Source of the DNA: RYN-230 sp963718305
GTDB taxonomy: Bacteria; Actinomycetota; Actinomycetes; Streptosporangiales; Streptosporangiaceae
Direction: 5' to 3'
Assembly (NCBI GenBank): GCA_963718305.1
Contig: CAVQZG010000011.1
Coordinates: forward strand, 1 to 64,000
DNA: 64,000 bases
The position numbers were made by a program, and so were the translations under genes. The notes under the pieces are model-generated. The model saw only the letters and a list, made by a program, of their open reading frames with translations. It did no database searches and was not told the DNA's origin. Numbering within the stretch: the stretch's first letter is position 1; each line of letters begins with the position of its first letter. Positions 8,854-18,521 of the stretch are shown here, piece after piece.

Positions 8854-9573
8854 TCAGTGCGCGGTCAAGGACACGCCGCCGGCGGTGAAGCGGGCTTCGA
8901 CGATGGCGGCCAGTTCCTGAGGAACCGGGTCAAGCGAGGGCGCGTCGGGTTCCTCACCACCCGCGCTGGCTGCTCGCGCCATCGCACGGCGGCCAGTAAA
9001 GCCAGGCGGCGAGTTGCCGCCGCCGAGGAGCCCGGCGTCGGCTATGTGCTCCACGTTCCGCAGCGACCCCCCGAGTGCGGCGGCGTAGTCGCGGCCTTTC
9101 GCGATGGCGGCCTGGACAGCGGCGGCGCGCACGCCTGGCCAGGCGGGATTGTCCCAGTCGACGTGCCAGCTGACCTCCTGCACGGTGACCGCTTCGCGGG
9201 CGGCCAGGATCCCGCCGAGCGCGTCCAGCAGGCCGAAGGCCCGGACACCGATCACGACCGCCACCGCCGCGGTCACCTGGCCAGTCAGCTGGTATTGCCC
9301 GGTGGTCTCGTCGTGAGCCCGCTCCGCGTACGTCGCCACCGACTGCGCCGACCAGGTCAGCGGCCGCCGCCCGGTGCCGGCATCAAGCGCCACCCCGCCC
9401 CGCGCCGCAAGATCGGCAGTGAGGCTGTCCAAGCCCGCAGCGGCCGCCTGCACCGCTTCTGCCTTCGACCCCCGCGACGACGCGATCGCGGCAGCCACCA
9501 GGGCATAGTCGGGCGGCACCATCCGCCGCGCCTCACCCCGGACCGACACCAACAGCCCAGCCGGATCGCTCAC
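8854..9573 (-). CDS. SIMPL (DUF541) domain protein
   Basis: A 239-residue protein from a GTG at 9573. The N-terminal strand LLVSVRGEARRMVPPDYALV and the later block YQLTGQVTAAV are typical of the SIMPL domain, followed by the GRDYAAALGGSLRNVEHI helix found near its end. The domain spans roughly residues 5-210. No signal peptide is present, unlike proteobacterial periplasmic members, so this is the cytosolic actinobacterial form. SIMPL proteins form large oligomers and have been tied to envelope stress or kinase signalling in a few bacteria, but the biochemical role is unknown. No operon partner except the small ORF downstream. Confidence 0.8.
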   Translation of the reverse strand: MSDPAGLLVSVRGEARRMVPPDYALVAAAIASSRGSKAEAVQAAAAGLDSLTADLAARGGVALDAGTGRRPLTWSAQSVATYAERAHDETTGQYQLTGQVTAAVAVVIGVRAFGLLDALGGILAAREAVTVQEVSWHVDWDNPAWPGVRAAAVQAAIAKGRDYAAALGGSLRNVEHIADAGLLGGGNSPPGFTGRRAMARAASAGGEEPDAPSLDPVPQELAAIVEARFTAGGVSLTAH

Positions 9574-10070
9574 CGGCCCCTCCTGTCCTGGTCACCAGCG
9601 GCTGCCGATTCATCGTCAGCGTAGGCGGCGGCCAACCTCAGCGCGAGACGAACTGGCACAGTACCCGCGGCCACTCGCCCCCGCGCAGAGCGACCCGATC
9701 TACGCGACCCGACGAGCCCAGCAAGGACCGCTAATCCCGCCCCTACCGGCGGTTGCGCGCGGCGGTCAGCGACTAGCGTTTGTCACTGAGCGTGACCACG
9801 TGCCTGTCTGGCATGGCCGCAGGGCCGGCGCTACTCGAACCGTTTCACCCGGCCCCTGGCGGTAGCGCGAAGACTGTTCTTGCCCGGTACCGGCGCGCGG
9901 GGGCTTGCCGTGAGCATCGCCGTCACTACTCCGGCTCGCCATGGCGGGTCGCATGTGGTGCGGATGCGGGGTTAGGCCACCGCAACACGATGTCAGCGTT
10001 CAGCGATAGGTCCCGGCCATCCCGCCGGTCTATGTTGTGAACGCTTCATCCGATCGCAGAAGGAGTCGTG
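9574..10070. other. Intergenic, no gene seen
   Basis: About 500 bp between the divergent SIMPL and RibD-like genes. Only short frames without recognisable homology are present. GAAGGAG near 10059-10065 is the ribosome-binding site of the next gene. Confidence 0.5.
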
Positions 10071-10715
10071 ATGCCCCGCACCCGGGTCCACAACATGAAC
10101 GTCTCCCTCGACGGTTACGCCGCCGGCGAGCATGTGACGTTCGACGCCCCGATCGGCGGCGCCGAGCGGCTGTTCACGTGGTTCGATGGCCGGGTAATCC
10201 ATGGCGTCGATAAGGCGGATGCCCCCGTCACGCTGGACCGCGCTCTGACCAGCATGTGGAGCCAGGGCATCGGCGCCGAGATCATGGGACGGCGCAAGTT
10301 CGGTCCCCAGGTTGGTGATTGGCCCGACGACGGGTGGCGGGGCTGGTGGGGCGACGACCCGCCATTCCAGACACCGGTGTTCGTCATGAGCCACCACCCG
10401 CACCCTGCGATTGACTTTCCCAACGGGACCAGCTTCCGGTTCGTGGACGGGCCACCGGAAGAGGTGCTCCGCCTAGCCCAGCAGGCTGCTGGTGGTCGTG
10501 ACGTCCGCATCGGGGGAGGACCCTCGACGGTACGTCAGTTCCTCCAGGCCGGCCTGGTCGACTTCATGCACCTGGTGATCGTGCCGATTACCCTCGGACG
10601 CGGCGTATCCCTCTGGGAGGGATCAAGCGGCGTCGAAGACCGCTTCACCGTCGAGTCGGTCACCTCGCCTAGCGGCCTTACTCACCAGCTGTGGAACAAA
10701 AACGACCAGGCCTGA
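10071..10715 (+). CDS. Dihydrofolate reductase / RibD C-terminal family protein
   Basis: A 214-residue reductase-fold protein. The ATG at 10071 is chosen over the adjoining GTG because GAAGGAG lies at the right distance. Characteristic blocks: VHNMNVSLDGYAAGE at the N-terminus, IMGRRKFGP in the middle, the NADPH loop VRIGGGPSTVRQFLQAGLVD and the terminal VPITLGRGVSLWEG. This is the stand-alone RibD_C/DHFR-like family common in actinobacteria, which reduces unknown pteridine- or riboflavin-like substrates with NADPH. It lacks the deaminase domain of true RibD and is not in a riboflavin operon, so the substrate is open. Confidence 0.88.
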   Translation: MPRTRVHNMNVSLDGYAAGEHVTFDAPIGGAERLFTWFDGRVIHGVDKADAPVTLDRALTSMWSQGIGAEIMGRRKFGPQVGDWPDDGWRGWWGDDPPFQTPVFVMSHHPHPAIDFPNGTSFRFVDGPPEEVLRLAQQAAGGRDVRIGGGPSTVRQFLQAGLVDFMHLVIVPITLGRGVSLWEGSSGVEDRFTVESVTSPSGLTHQLWNKNDQA

Positions 10716-10985
10716 ACCCGGACCCTGACCGGGGACTGCCCCCACGCCAGACTGACCAGATCTGCACACCTCAACGGCCAGCGGCGATAATGCCACAGGC
10801 CGCGCAGATTGGCGGTTTGGTGCGGGTTCAGGTCGCCTGCTGCTGGCTGCGTTAGGTGACGCTAGAACCGCTCCACCGGCCACTCAGGTGAGTTCATCGG
10901 TTACATCTCCTTGCTGGATCCGTCATAACGATGAGATCCCCGGGGATGACGAAGGCCCGTTCGGCCCGGGCGAGAGGGGCGCTTG

Positions 10986-11483
10986 ATGAACCAGGACACG
11001 GCGGGGAGCAGCGCAGCTCCCGATGGCGCCACGGCAGGCGCTAGCCCGCCCGCGGGCTGCACCGGGCAGGCCACGCAGCGGTATGAGGTCAGGCCGGTCG
11101 GCTGGGTGGAATCCCCGCTGAAACACCGGGCGCAAGCACCCCGGCAAGGCAGCGAAGGCGCCCCGCCGGCCTGGCTGGCTGTCGAGCCTGACCTGGCGGA
11201 GGCGATCGGCGATCTGCAGGCCGGGCAGCAGATCATCGTGCTCACCTGGCTGGACCGCGCACGCCGCGACGAACTGGCCACCGTCCCGGGCGACAACCCC
11301 GCCAGCCCACCGCTGGGCGTATTCAGCACCCGCTCACCCAGCCGGCCCAACCCGATCGGCCTGCACCGGGCCCAGATCCTCGCGGTCGAGGGCCTGCGGA
11401 TCCTGGTCAGCGAACTCGAAGCGCTCGACCGCACCCCGGTGATCGACATCAAACCAGTACTCGACCCAGCAGCCGAACGGTAG
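10986..11483 (+). CDS. trmO: tRNA t6A37 methyltransferase TrmO (TsaA/YaeB family)
   Basis: A 165-residue protein starting at the second of two adjacent ATGs. The TsaA-like beta-barrel fold is shown by RPVGWVESPLKH at the N-terminus, the central VFSTRSPSRPNPIGLHRAQI block that binds S-adenosylmethionine, and the closing LDRTPVIDIKPVLD. TrmO N6-methylates threonylcarbamoyladenosine-37 in tRNA-Thr (established for E. coli YaeB). The first 35 residues are Ala/Gly-rich and look disordered. E. coli TrmO is longer because of a C-terminal domain missing here; short forms are common in actinobacteria. The gene stands alone. Confidence 0.85.
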   Translation: MNQDTAGSSAAPDGATAGASPPAGCTGQATQRYEVRPVGWVESPLKHRAQAPRQGSEGAPPAWLAVEPDLAEAIGDLQAGQQIIVLTWLDRARRDELATVPGDNPASPPLGVFSTRSPSRPNPIGLHRAQILAVEGLRILVSELEALDRTPVIDIKPVLDPAAER

Positions 11484-12358
11484 GCGGGGCCGCGCGGCCT
11501 GCCACCGAGCGCAGTAAGCCAGTTCAGGGCACAGTTCAGGCAGCCAAACCCCAGTGAACTCGGCGACCAGAACAGCGGACTGTGCGCGCATTCGCCCGCC
11601 CAAGTTTCGGCGCCGCTTGACCGGCGAGTCCGCATAAATATGCGCCGCGGCAGGTCTGGCGAACGCACTACTTTGCCGCATTTGGTGCGTTAGGCCAGAC
11701 AAGACGTGGCGCACGGCAGCCGAGGCGCAGGTCCGACAACCGTTCGGCGTGCGGCGGCCGGTGGATCGCACACCCTACTGCTCCCGAGGTTGGTGTTGGA
11801 CTACATGGACCAAGAGCGTCACGCTGAGTGAGGGTGAAGGGCAGGGAGAACGCGCGCCTAGCCGCCGTTCTGGCGCAGGTTTCTCCACCGGGCGCTGCTG
11901 GCCTCGGCGCGCATATATGGGTGGTCTGCGCGCTCGTCTGCGTAGTCGGACAGGCTGGGCTGCACTTGGTCCTGCCGGTGTCCGATGATCGGCCGGGCTC
12001 GGCAGCACCGGGCGCTGGGGTCGGCGGCTTCACCGGATCCAGGCGTCATCCGCCGGGCCCGTCCCCATCGTCGTATTCGTGCTGCCGTTGCGTAGCGCTG
12101 GTCTTGCTGACAGCCCGGATCTGGCGGGAGGCTGTCCCGCCAGCCAAGCATGCTCGCTGCCAGGGACGCGGGCGCTGCGGACGAAGGCCCGGGCATGGCC
12201 GACGAGACAGCCTCACTCCGGCCGAGTCAAGCTTGGTCAAAACTTCCAGAAATCTATTCCTAGTTTCTAGGGAGAAAACGTAGCGTCAGGGTCAGCGGTC
12301 GAGGCTGGGCTGTCGCTGACCGCCGGGCTACTTGAGGGTCAGCGGGAGGATCCGCGTC
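11484..12358. other. Intergenic debris, no supportable gene
   Basis: About 875 bp with overlapping frames on both strands and no recognisable domain. It includes a copy of the dispersed 56-bp repeat. Composition changes within the stretch, including an A/T-rich patch near 12240-12285, suggest it is patched from several sources. Confidence 0.45.
11822..11877 (+). repeat. Dispersed 56-bp degenerate repeat, copy B
   Basis: Shares CTGAGTGA at its start and AGAACGCGCGCC at its centre with 8004-8059 (minus) and 51327-51382 (plus); this is the most diverged of the three. Similarity to the 51-kb copy seems to continue weakly for another 60 bp. Confidence 0.45.
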
Positions 12359-12690
12359 ATGGGTGAGGCCCGGCGGGACGCGGTGTTCGGGACGGGCCAG
12401 GCCGGAAGTGCTCTTGTCGAGCAACTGGCGGTGTCCCGGAACCGGCCGCTGGCTGGGGGATTGACTGGCGGGCCGCCGATGCTACTGACCCCGAGGTGGC
12501 CGCGGACGCGGCCAAGGGCGCCTCGGTGGTGTACCAGCCCGTTTATGCCCCGTATACGCAGTGGCCGAAGCGGTCCCGCTGTTGCAGCGGGGCGTGCTGG
12601 CTGCTGCCGAGCGCCCCGGTGCGCTGCTGGTGGTGCTGGAGAACCTATAGGGCTACGGCCCGGCCGAGGGCAAAGCCAACACGCCCAGGG
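12359..12690 (+). pseudogene. NAD-dependent epimerase/dehydratase fragment
   Basis: Three successive frames give the start of an NAD(P)-binding epimerase: VFGTGQAGSALVEQL (Rossmann loop), then TDPEVAADAAKGASVVYQ, then GVLAAAERPGALLVVLENL. In the last frame a TAG stands where the family has Tyr in LENLYGYGP, because the next codons read GYGPAEGKANTP. Only about 110 of an expected 300 residues remain. The fragment ends at the ribosome-binding site of the carbonic anhydrase gene, so that gene was probably joined here by recombination within the epimerase gene. Confidence 0.8.
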
Positions 12691-12706
12691 AGAAGGAGAA
12701 AGGGTC

Positions 12707-13228
12707 ATGAGTCTCATTGACGAGGCGCTGAGTGCCAATGCAACCATCGCCAACGGCTACGATCCCGGCCGTGGGAAGCCGCCGGCGCCCAAGATCGCAA
12801 TCGTCACCTGTGCGGATCCCCGGCTGAGCAACATCGAGCAGATGCTGGGTCTCGCCGAGGGCGATGTCGACATGATCAGGAACTTCGGCACCGTGATCGA
12901 TGACGACGCGGTCCGGTCGCTTGTTCTCTCGACCAGGCTGCTGGGCAGCCGGGAGATAATGATCATCAATCACACCGACTGCGGGATGCTCAGGTTTACC
13001 GACAGCGAGATGGAGGAGCGGCTCCGCAAGGAGACGGGGCGGGCGCCGATTGCGCCGGCCAGGTTCTACAGCTTCACCGACGCCGAGGCGAACACCAGGG
13101 AGCAGATCCAGAAGGCCAGGTCACATCCGTGGATCTCGCAGGACGTTCCGGTCAGGGGGTTCGTTTTTGACGTCAGGACCGGGCGGGTCAGCGAAGTGTT
13201 CCCGGACGGGGACACCGTCACTGGTTAG
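12707..13228 (+). CDS. Beta-class carbonic anhydrase
   Basis: A 173-residue protein with an excellent ribosome-binding site (AGAAGGAGAA) before the ATG. Zinc-binding residues are visible: Cys in IVTCADPRL with the Asp/Arg dyad, and His and Cys in INHTDCGML. It catalyses CO2 hydration to bicarbonate. The short length and the RGFVFDVRTGRVSEV C-terminus fit the small clade of actinobacterial beta-carbonic anhydrases (Mycobacterium tuberculosis Rv1284 type). No transporter or operon partner is nearby; the upstream 350 bp is a decayed epimerase. Confidence 0.93.
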   Translation: MSLIDEALSANATIANGYDPGRGKPPAPKIAIVTCADPRLSNIEQMLGLAEGDVDMIRNFGTVIDDDAVRSLVLSTRLLGSREIMIINHTDCGMLRFTDSEMEERLRKETGRAPIAPARFYSFTDAEANTREQIQKARSHPWISQDVPVRGFVFDVRTGRVSEVFPDGDTVTG

Positions 13229-13599
13229 TGAGGGCATCGCCGCCTCGGTGCGTGCTGCGCGAGGACGCCTCCGGCGGAGCTGGCGCTCAAGCTGCATGGG
13301 CCTTTCCAGATCTTCGCTGTCCGCGCGTATAGGGCCCGGGCTTGGTGGCCGCCTCGTGGACAATGGCCGTCGATGCCGGGTAACAACGCCGGGCCACGCG
13401 GGGCCAGGCCGGGGCGCACGGCGGCTGGGTCGTCTGGCCCCGTAGCTCTCGGCGGCAGAGGTGCAGCAACGCGGTCGCCAGAGGTTTGCAAGGGTGATTG
13501 TCAGGAGCAATCGGCCGAAGCGCCGGCATTCTGGGCCGGCCGCCGAAGCGCCATTCACGCCGTGTCAGACGGGCAGCCGATGATAAAGGGGATGCCGAC
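13229..13599. other. Intergenic, no gene seen
   Basis: About 370 bp with short unconvincing frames. The G/A-rich AAAGGGGA upstream of 13600 is a plausible ribosome-binding site for the esterase gene. Confidence 0.5.
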
Positions 13600-14502
13600 A
13601 TGCCAAGCCAGGCCATGCAGGACTCGATCGACGCCCTCAGGGACCGGCAGAAGGCCAGTGCCAGCCAGGCCCCTCCGACGCTGGAAGAGCGCCGCGCCGC
13701 CTTCATCCCCGGGGACCGCCTTCATCCGGTGCCTGACGACGTGCGGGTGACGGAGGTGACCGCCGGCCGGGTGCCAGCCCACTGGCTTGCCGCCCCGGGA
13801 GCGGACACCGGCCGGGTGCTCCTCTTCCTGCACGGCGGAGGTTACGAGCTCGGGTCGCTCCGCAGTGACGGCGAGCTGGCCGCCCGGCTGGGACGGGCCA
13901 GCGGGATGCGGGTGCTGTTCCCTGAATACCGGCTGGCCCCCGAGCATCCCTTCCCCGCCGCCATCGACGACGTCCTGGCCACATGGCGCTGGCTCCGCAC
14001 CGCCCAGGACCTGAGCGCAACATCAATAGCAGTGGCCGGCGACTCGGCCGGCGGAGGGCTCGCCGTCGCCCTGCTCGTGGCCACGCGTGACGCCGGGGAG
14101 GCACTGCCTGCGGCCGCCGCACTGATGTCCCCGACGGTGGACCTGACCAGCTCGGGGGCCTCGATGACCGAGCGCGCCGATCAGGATCCGATCTCCACCC
14201 TCGCCATGCTCCGTCAGTTCGCCTCCGGCTACCTGGCCGGGGCTGACCCCAAGACACCCCTGGCGTCACCGCTGTTCGCCTCCCTGGCCGGGCTCCCGCC
14301 GCTGCTTATCCAGGTAGGTACGGCCGACCTGCTGCTCAGCGATTCCGAACGCCTGACCGCAGCAGCAGCCCAAGCCGGGGTCGACGTCACCCTGGAGATC
14401 GGCGAAGGCCTGCCCCACGTCTACCAGCTTCTGCTCGGCACCCCCGAGGCAGCCGAGGCCACCGAGCAAATCGGGAAGTTCCTCCGGGCCCGGGTGCGCT
14501 AA
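13600..14502 (+). CDS. Alpha/beta hydrolase, hormone-sensitive-lipase family
   Basis: A 300-residue esterase from the ATG at 13600. The HSL-type oxyanion motif LLFLHGGGYELGS and the nucleophile elbow VAGDSAGGGLA (catalytic Ser in GDSAG) are plain. The catalytic Asp is in VGTADLLLSDSERL and the His in GLPHVYQLL. LFPEYRLAPEHPFPAAIDD is the usual linker block. HSL-family enzymes hydrolyse short acyl esters; the physiological substrate is unknown. No signal peptide, so cytosolic. It stands alone, and the spacing to neighbours is large on both sides. Confidence 0.93.
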   Translation: MPSQAMQDSIDALRDRQKASASQAPPTLEERRAAFIPGDRLHPVPDDVRVTEVTAGRVPAHWLAAPGADTGRVLLFLHGGGYELGSLRSDGELAARLGRASGMRVLFPEYRLAPEHPFPAAIDDVLATWRWLRTAQDLSATSIAVAGDSAGGGLAVALLVATRDAGEALPAAAALMSPTVDLTSSGASMTERADQDPISTLAMLRQFASGYLAGADPKTPLASPLFASLAGLPPLLIQVGTADLLLSDSERLTAAAAQAGVDVTLEIGEGLPHVYQLLLGTPEAAEATEQIGKFLRARVR

Positions 14503-15003
14503 CCGGGCAGTCCCTGGACAGCAGGCTTCCCGGCGCCCAGTCCGTCCCTTCGCTGCGTAACGGCCAGGGAGCTTGCTGATCCCCCCGCGGGCACGCGCCG
14601 AAAGGCTCCACCGAACAAGATGATCTGTGCGCATACCAGCATCTAAATGCCGAGCATTGGCTCGTCAAATATTCGGCGATATGCGTGCGGTTCGGCGCCA
14701 GATGGATCAGTGGCTCGCCAGACTGCCGCGCCCGAATTATCGATAGCGAATGGTAATGCTCGGTCACGCATAAGGATGCGCTGGCGCAATCGCCCGGGTC
14801 GATTCGGAGGCCGCAAGTGGGGGACTTACTGAGCCGAGCCGCATGCAGCTGGTTGAACCGTCCCGGGTTGATGCTGCTTCCTCCTTCCACCAGCAGCCGC
14901 CGCTAGCTGGGACAGCAGCCAATGTCCCGCCCAGGCCACAGGGTCATGAGACGAGCGGCACGCCCCCCTGTTGCTCTTGCGGAGCAGAGCGCACGATGGT
15001 CGT
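14503..15003. other. Intergenic, no gene seen
   Basis: About 500 bp with a lower-GC patch around 14640-14780. A minus-strand frame covers much of it but has no recognisable family, and I cannot decide whether it is a fragment of a mobile element. Confidence 0.4.
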
Positions 15004-16409
15004 GTGACACCAGGGGGGGTGCCCGGACCTGCTCCGGCCGGGCCGGAGCAGGTTCGCCCGGCGACCTCTAACCGGGCCGCCTTGCTGGCCGCGGGGCTGG
15101 CCTTTTTTGTCATCGTGCTCGACATCACCGTGGTTAGCGTGGCTCTGCCGTCAATCGGCCGTGAACTGCACAGCGGCTTGGCCGGGCTGGAGTGGATCGT
15201 CGATGGCTACGTCGTAGTCTTCTCCGCGCTCCTGCTCTCCAGTGGCACACTGTCGGATCGCGTTGGTGCCTCGCGTGCCCTGGCTGCTGGCTTCATCGGC
15301 TTCACCCTGGCCTCCGCTGCCTGCGGGCTCGCGCCTACGCTGGCCTTCCTGCTGGCCGCACGGGTGGTCCAGGGCGCCGCTGCCGCGATCAATGCTGCCC
15401 GCCTCCCTGGCCCTTGTCCGTCAAGATTTCACGGATGCCAAGAAGCTGGCCCGGGCGATCGCGATCTGGACCGCCGCTGGCGGCGCAGCCGTGGCCGCCG
15501 GGCCGGTGATAGGCGGGCTGCTCACCGGCACCATCGGCTGGCGCGCCATTTTCTTCGTGAATGTCCCCGCCGGCCTGCTCGCCGTCGTGGCGCTCTCCCG
15601 CGTCAGGCCGTCTCCCCGGCATCCGGCTCACTTTGACCTGCCCGGTCAGATCGCCGCCATCGTCGCGATAGCGGCGCTCGCCGTCGGCGTCATCCAGGGA
15701 GGACACCAGGGTTTCGGTTCGCCGGTTGCGGTGGTTTCGCTGGCGGTGTTCGTTTTCGCCGCGGTGGCCTTCGTGACCGTGGAGCGTCGCGTCGCGGCGC
15801 CCATGGTGCCGCTCGGGATCTTCGCCTCCAAGCACGGTCTCCTCGACCACGGTGGCCGGGCTGATCGTGAGCTTCGCCTTCTACGGCCAGGTGTTCGTAC
15901 TGAGCCTGTTCTTCCAGCAGGCTCTCGGTCACTCACCCACTGTCACCGGGCTCATGTTTGTTCCGATGACCGCAGTGGTGGCCGGCGTGAACCTGCTCGC
16001 GGGCCGGCTCGTGCAGCGGCACGGGCCGCGCCTACCGCTCGTAGCTGGCCTGCTCGTCTTCGCCGGCGGGCTGCTCGGGTGCCTCGCCTTCGGCCACGGG
16101 ACGCCGATCGCAGTGATCGAGATCCTCCTCCTCCCCGTCGGAATCGGGGCCGGACTGACGATCCCGCCGCTGACCACCGCGTTCATGGACGACATCCGTC
16201 CCGGGCAAGCAGGGATTGGCGCCGGTGTGCTCAACTCTTCCCGCCAGCTCGGGAGCGCGCTTGGCGTCGCGGTGTTCGGGGCGCTGCTCGACGCGAACTT
16301 CCTGACCGGCCTGCACCTCTCGTTCCTCATCAGCGGCGGTACGGTGCTCGTGGCAGCGGTCCTCACCCTGCGGTACGTACGCCCAGGGCTCGGACAGACG
16401 TTGGGGTGA
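15004..16409 (+). pseudogene. DHA2-type (EmrB/QacA) MFS drug exporter, two single-base frameshifts
   Basis: A 14-helix MFS exporter is spread over three frames that join cleanly. Frame 1 from a GTG at 15004 has motif-C-like FVIVLDITVVSVALPSIGRE and the motif-A loop SGTLSDRVGASRAL. Frame 2 follows from about 15392 (MLPASLALVRQDF), and frame 3 from about 15831 to the stop (VAGLIVSFAFYGQVFVLSLF). Each break is explained by one extra A: in ATCAATG at 15391-15392 and in TCCAAGC at 15830-15831. Reconstructed length is about 467 residues, normal for the family. As written, no functional transporter can be made. Confidence 0.8.
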
Positions 16410-16474
16410 TGCAGGATGCAGATCAGGCCCTGCGGACGCGGCCACTTCTGTACCCAGCCTCTACTCTGGGCTCC

Positions 16475-16909
16475 ATGAATCTCGATGATCTTCCCCGGGC
16501 CGAGTTCGCGTTCCCCGGGCCATTACGGGATCAGCTGGTGGCCGCGATCCTGTCTGGCACGAAGACATCTACCTCTGGCCTCGTGCTCGGCTACGAGCGC
16601 GAGAACGAGCCGCTGCCGATGGTCGGCCAGCTGTCGGCGGTAGTGGACTCCGAAGGCCGGCGGGTCGCGGCGATCGAGGTGACCGAAGTGCGGGTGGTCC
16701 GGCTCGCGGATGTGGACCTGCAGCATGCCCTCGACGAAGGCGAAGGCGATAAGTCAGTGGCACAGTGGCGGGCTGGGCACGAAAGGTTCTGGCACAGCGC
16801 AGAGGTACGGGCGGAACTCGGCGACCCCGATTTCACCGTGAACGATGACACCCTGGTGCTGGTCCAGCGCTTCCGCCTGGTGCGGTCAGGTCTTAGCGGA
16901 ACCGGATGA
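16475..16909 (+). CDS. ASCH domain protein
   Basis: A 144-residue protein with ATG at 16475. ASCH features are visible: FPGPLRDQLVAAILSGTKTS with the Gly-x-Lys-T/S motif, EVTEVRVVRLADVD, and the acidic stretch ALDEGEGDKSVAQWRAGHERFW. ASCH domains are beta-barrels related to PUA that bind RNA or nucleosides; some family members (YqfB type) hydrolyse N4-acetylcytidine. The function here is not determined. It is 65 bp downstream of the broken MFS gene, and its 3' end overlaps the 3' end of a decayed DUF1254 gene on the other strand by 18 bp. Confidence 0.85.
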   Translation: MNLDDLPRAEFAFPGPLRDQLVAAILSGTKTSTSGLVLGYERENEPLPMVGQLSAVVDSEGRRVAAIEVTEVRVVRLADVDLQHALDEGEGDKSVAQWRAGHERFWHSAEVRAELGDPDFTVNDDTLVLVQRFRLVRSGLSGTG

Positions 16910-17433
16910 CATGTGGTGGTGCCCAGGTGCCGTAGCGGGCGCCGTTGCGCTGGGTGCTCCAGTGGCCAGGCAGCGGCAGGCCGATGTTGCGGAACTGGAA
17001 CAGCTCGGCCACCAGGCCCGCGTTCGCGTCTGCCGCCGCGGCATTCAACTGGCCGGCCACCTGGGGGTCGGCGGCTATGGCCTGCAGCAGTGAGTCCAGC
17101 CAGCCATACAGGGCTTCTTCCCCCGGGGCGGGCGGGAACCTCGGCCATCACCGCTGGCAGCTGGCCGAAGAACTGAGCGGGATCGACCCACTGAGTCTCC
17201 TGCTCGCCACGGGTGGCATCCCCGGCCGGGAACACCGGCGCCGCGGCCCAGTCAAAGGTCCGCAGCACACCGGTGTACTCACTGAGCGGGTACATCATCA
17301 CCTGGTTGACCACCTGAATCACCGACGGGCCGCGCTGCGCATCGATGACCCCGAACCCATACACCACATCCTGGTTGGGGCAGGCGACCAGCTTGACGGA
17401 CAGAGTGCGAGCTACCTGCCCAGGTCGGGCCAT
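16892..17433 (-). pseudogene. DUF1254/DUF1214 family protein, internally deleted and frameshifted
   Basis: Read on the minus strand, the start matches the family (LVACPNQDVVYGFGVIDAQR). It then jumps from PSVIQV straight to NQVMMYPLSEYTGV, leaving out the roughly 80-100 residues between these blocks in intact homologues. After AQFFGQLPAVMAEVPA the frame shifts near 17140. The true C-terminus (VAELFQFRNIGLPLPGHWST to VIRFR) continues in another frame to a TAA at 16892-16894. The internal deletion means this cannot be a sequencing error alone. Confidence 0.8.
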
Positions 17434-17518
17434 CCCTCATGGGTGAATGAGACCAGGCCCCGATACCGCCATACTCAGGCAGCGGGCTACAGCCGGCGGC
17501 GGGCCAGGATGTCGCGCT

Positions 17519-17537
17519 TGACCCTGACCTTGGGTCA
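17519..17537. promoter_or_regulatory. Inverted repeat upstream of merR, probable operator
   Basis: TGACCC at 17519-17524 and GGGTCA at 17532-17537 form perfect 6-bp arms around a 7-bp spacer, 18 bp before the GTG of the MerR-family gene. MerR-type regulators bind such dyads in their own promoters, so autoregulation is likely. Confidence 0.65.
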
Positions 17538-17555
17538 TGCACCAGGATCAGGCCC

Positions 17556-18395
17556 GTGCAGGACGATCCCAGGGCCGGGCTCATCCCGATCGGCGAGTTC
17601 GCGCGGCGAGCACGCCTGACGCACAAAGCGCTGCGTCTGTATGACCGCATCGGCTTGCTCCGGCCCGTGCTGACCGACGAGGCCACCGGTTACCGCCGCT
17701 ACGACGCCACTCAGGTCCGCACCGGGCAGCTCATCAGCCTGCTCCGCGGCGCCGGCCTGGGCCTGGCCGACGTCGAATGTGTACTGCGGGATGTCGCGGC
17801 CGGCCCCGACCGGGCCGTGGAGCGGCTGGACGTGCTGCTCCGTGACCTCGAACGGCGGCACGGCCACCGCACGCTGGTGATCCGCCACATCCAGGCCACC
17901 CTGCGAGAAGGAGGCGATCCCATGTTCCGCATCGAGACCCGCCATGTCCCCGCCCAGCGGGTCATGTCCATCCAGCGCCGGCTGCATGCGCCGGAGACCG
18001 ACGGCTTTGTCCGCGAGGCCAGGCGGACCTTCGCCCGCCACCTCGCCGGTGCCGAGCCGGCCGGGCCGCTCATGCTCATCTTCCACGGCGTGGTCAGCGA
18101 GGACAGCGACGGCCCGCTCGAGGTGGTTCTCGGCTGTGCCGACGACGTCGGGCCGACCGACATCATCGGCATCCGTACCGAGCCCGCCCACGACGAGGCG
18201 TACACGACCATTACGAAAGCCCAGTGGGCCTACCCGGCCATCCTGGCCGCGTACGACGCGGTGGCCTGCTCTCCCGAGGTCGCCACCCGGGTGGGGAGCC
18301 GGTTGTCGTGTCGCGAGGTCTATCTCGCCGACCCGGAGGCGATCGGGGCGGACCAGGCCGTCTGCGATGTGGCGTTCCCGCTCGCCGGCCAGTAA
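17556..18395 (+). CDS. MerR-family regulator with GyrI-like effector domain
   Basis: A 279-residue protein from a GTG at 17556. The N-terminal MerR winged helix (IPIGEFARRARLTHKALRLY, DRIGLLRP, TGYRRYDATQ) covers about residues 9-75. A coiled dimer helix ends near residue 120. The C-terminal GyrI-like/AraC_E_bind domain starts at MFRIETRHVPAQRVMSIQ. This layout equals BltR/BmrR-like multidrug sensors, where the C-domain binds hydrophobic cations and the dimer untwists the promoter. The obvious drug-pump candidate nearby is the broken MFS exporter 1.1 kb upstream; whether it is a target is unknown. A dyad operator lies just upstream. Confidence 0.9.
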   Translation: MQDDPRAGLIPIGEFARRARLTHKALRLYDRIGLLRPVLTDEATGYRRYDATQVRTGQLISLLRGAGLGLADVECVLRDVAAGPDRAVERLDVLLRDLERRHGHRTLVIRHIQATLREGGDPMFRIETRHVPAQRVMSIQRRLHAPETDGFVREARRTFARHLAGAEPAGPLMLIFHGVVSEDSDGPLEVVLGCADDVGPTDIIGIRTEPAHDEAYTTITKAQWAYPAILAAYDAVACSPEVATRVGSRLSCREVYLADPEAIGADQAVCDVAFPLAGQ

Positions 18396-18521
18396 CGAGG
18401 AACTGAGCGGCCCGGCTCACCCCCGCCTTGGCTCACTCGCCTGCGCGGAACTCTCTCCTGTGGCACGCTGGTTGACCGTCACTAGTAACGGCGTGTATCT
18501 GACCGATTACGGAGGGAACCC

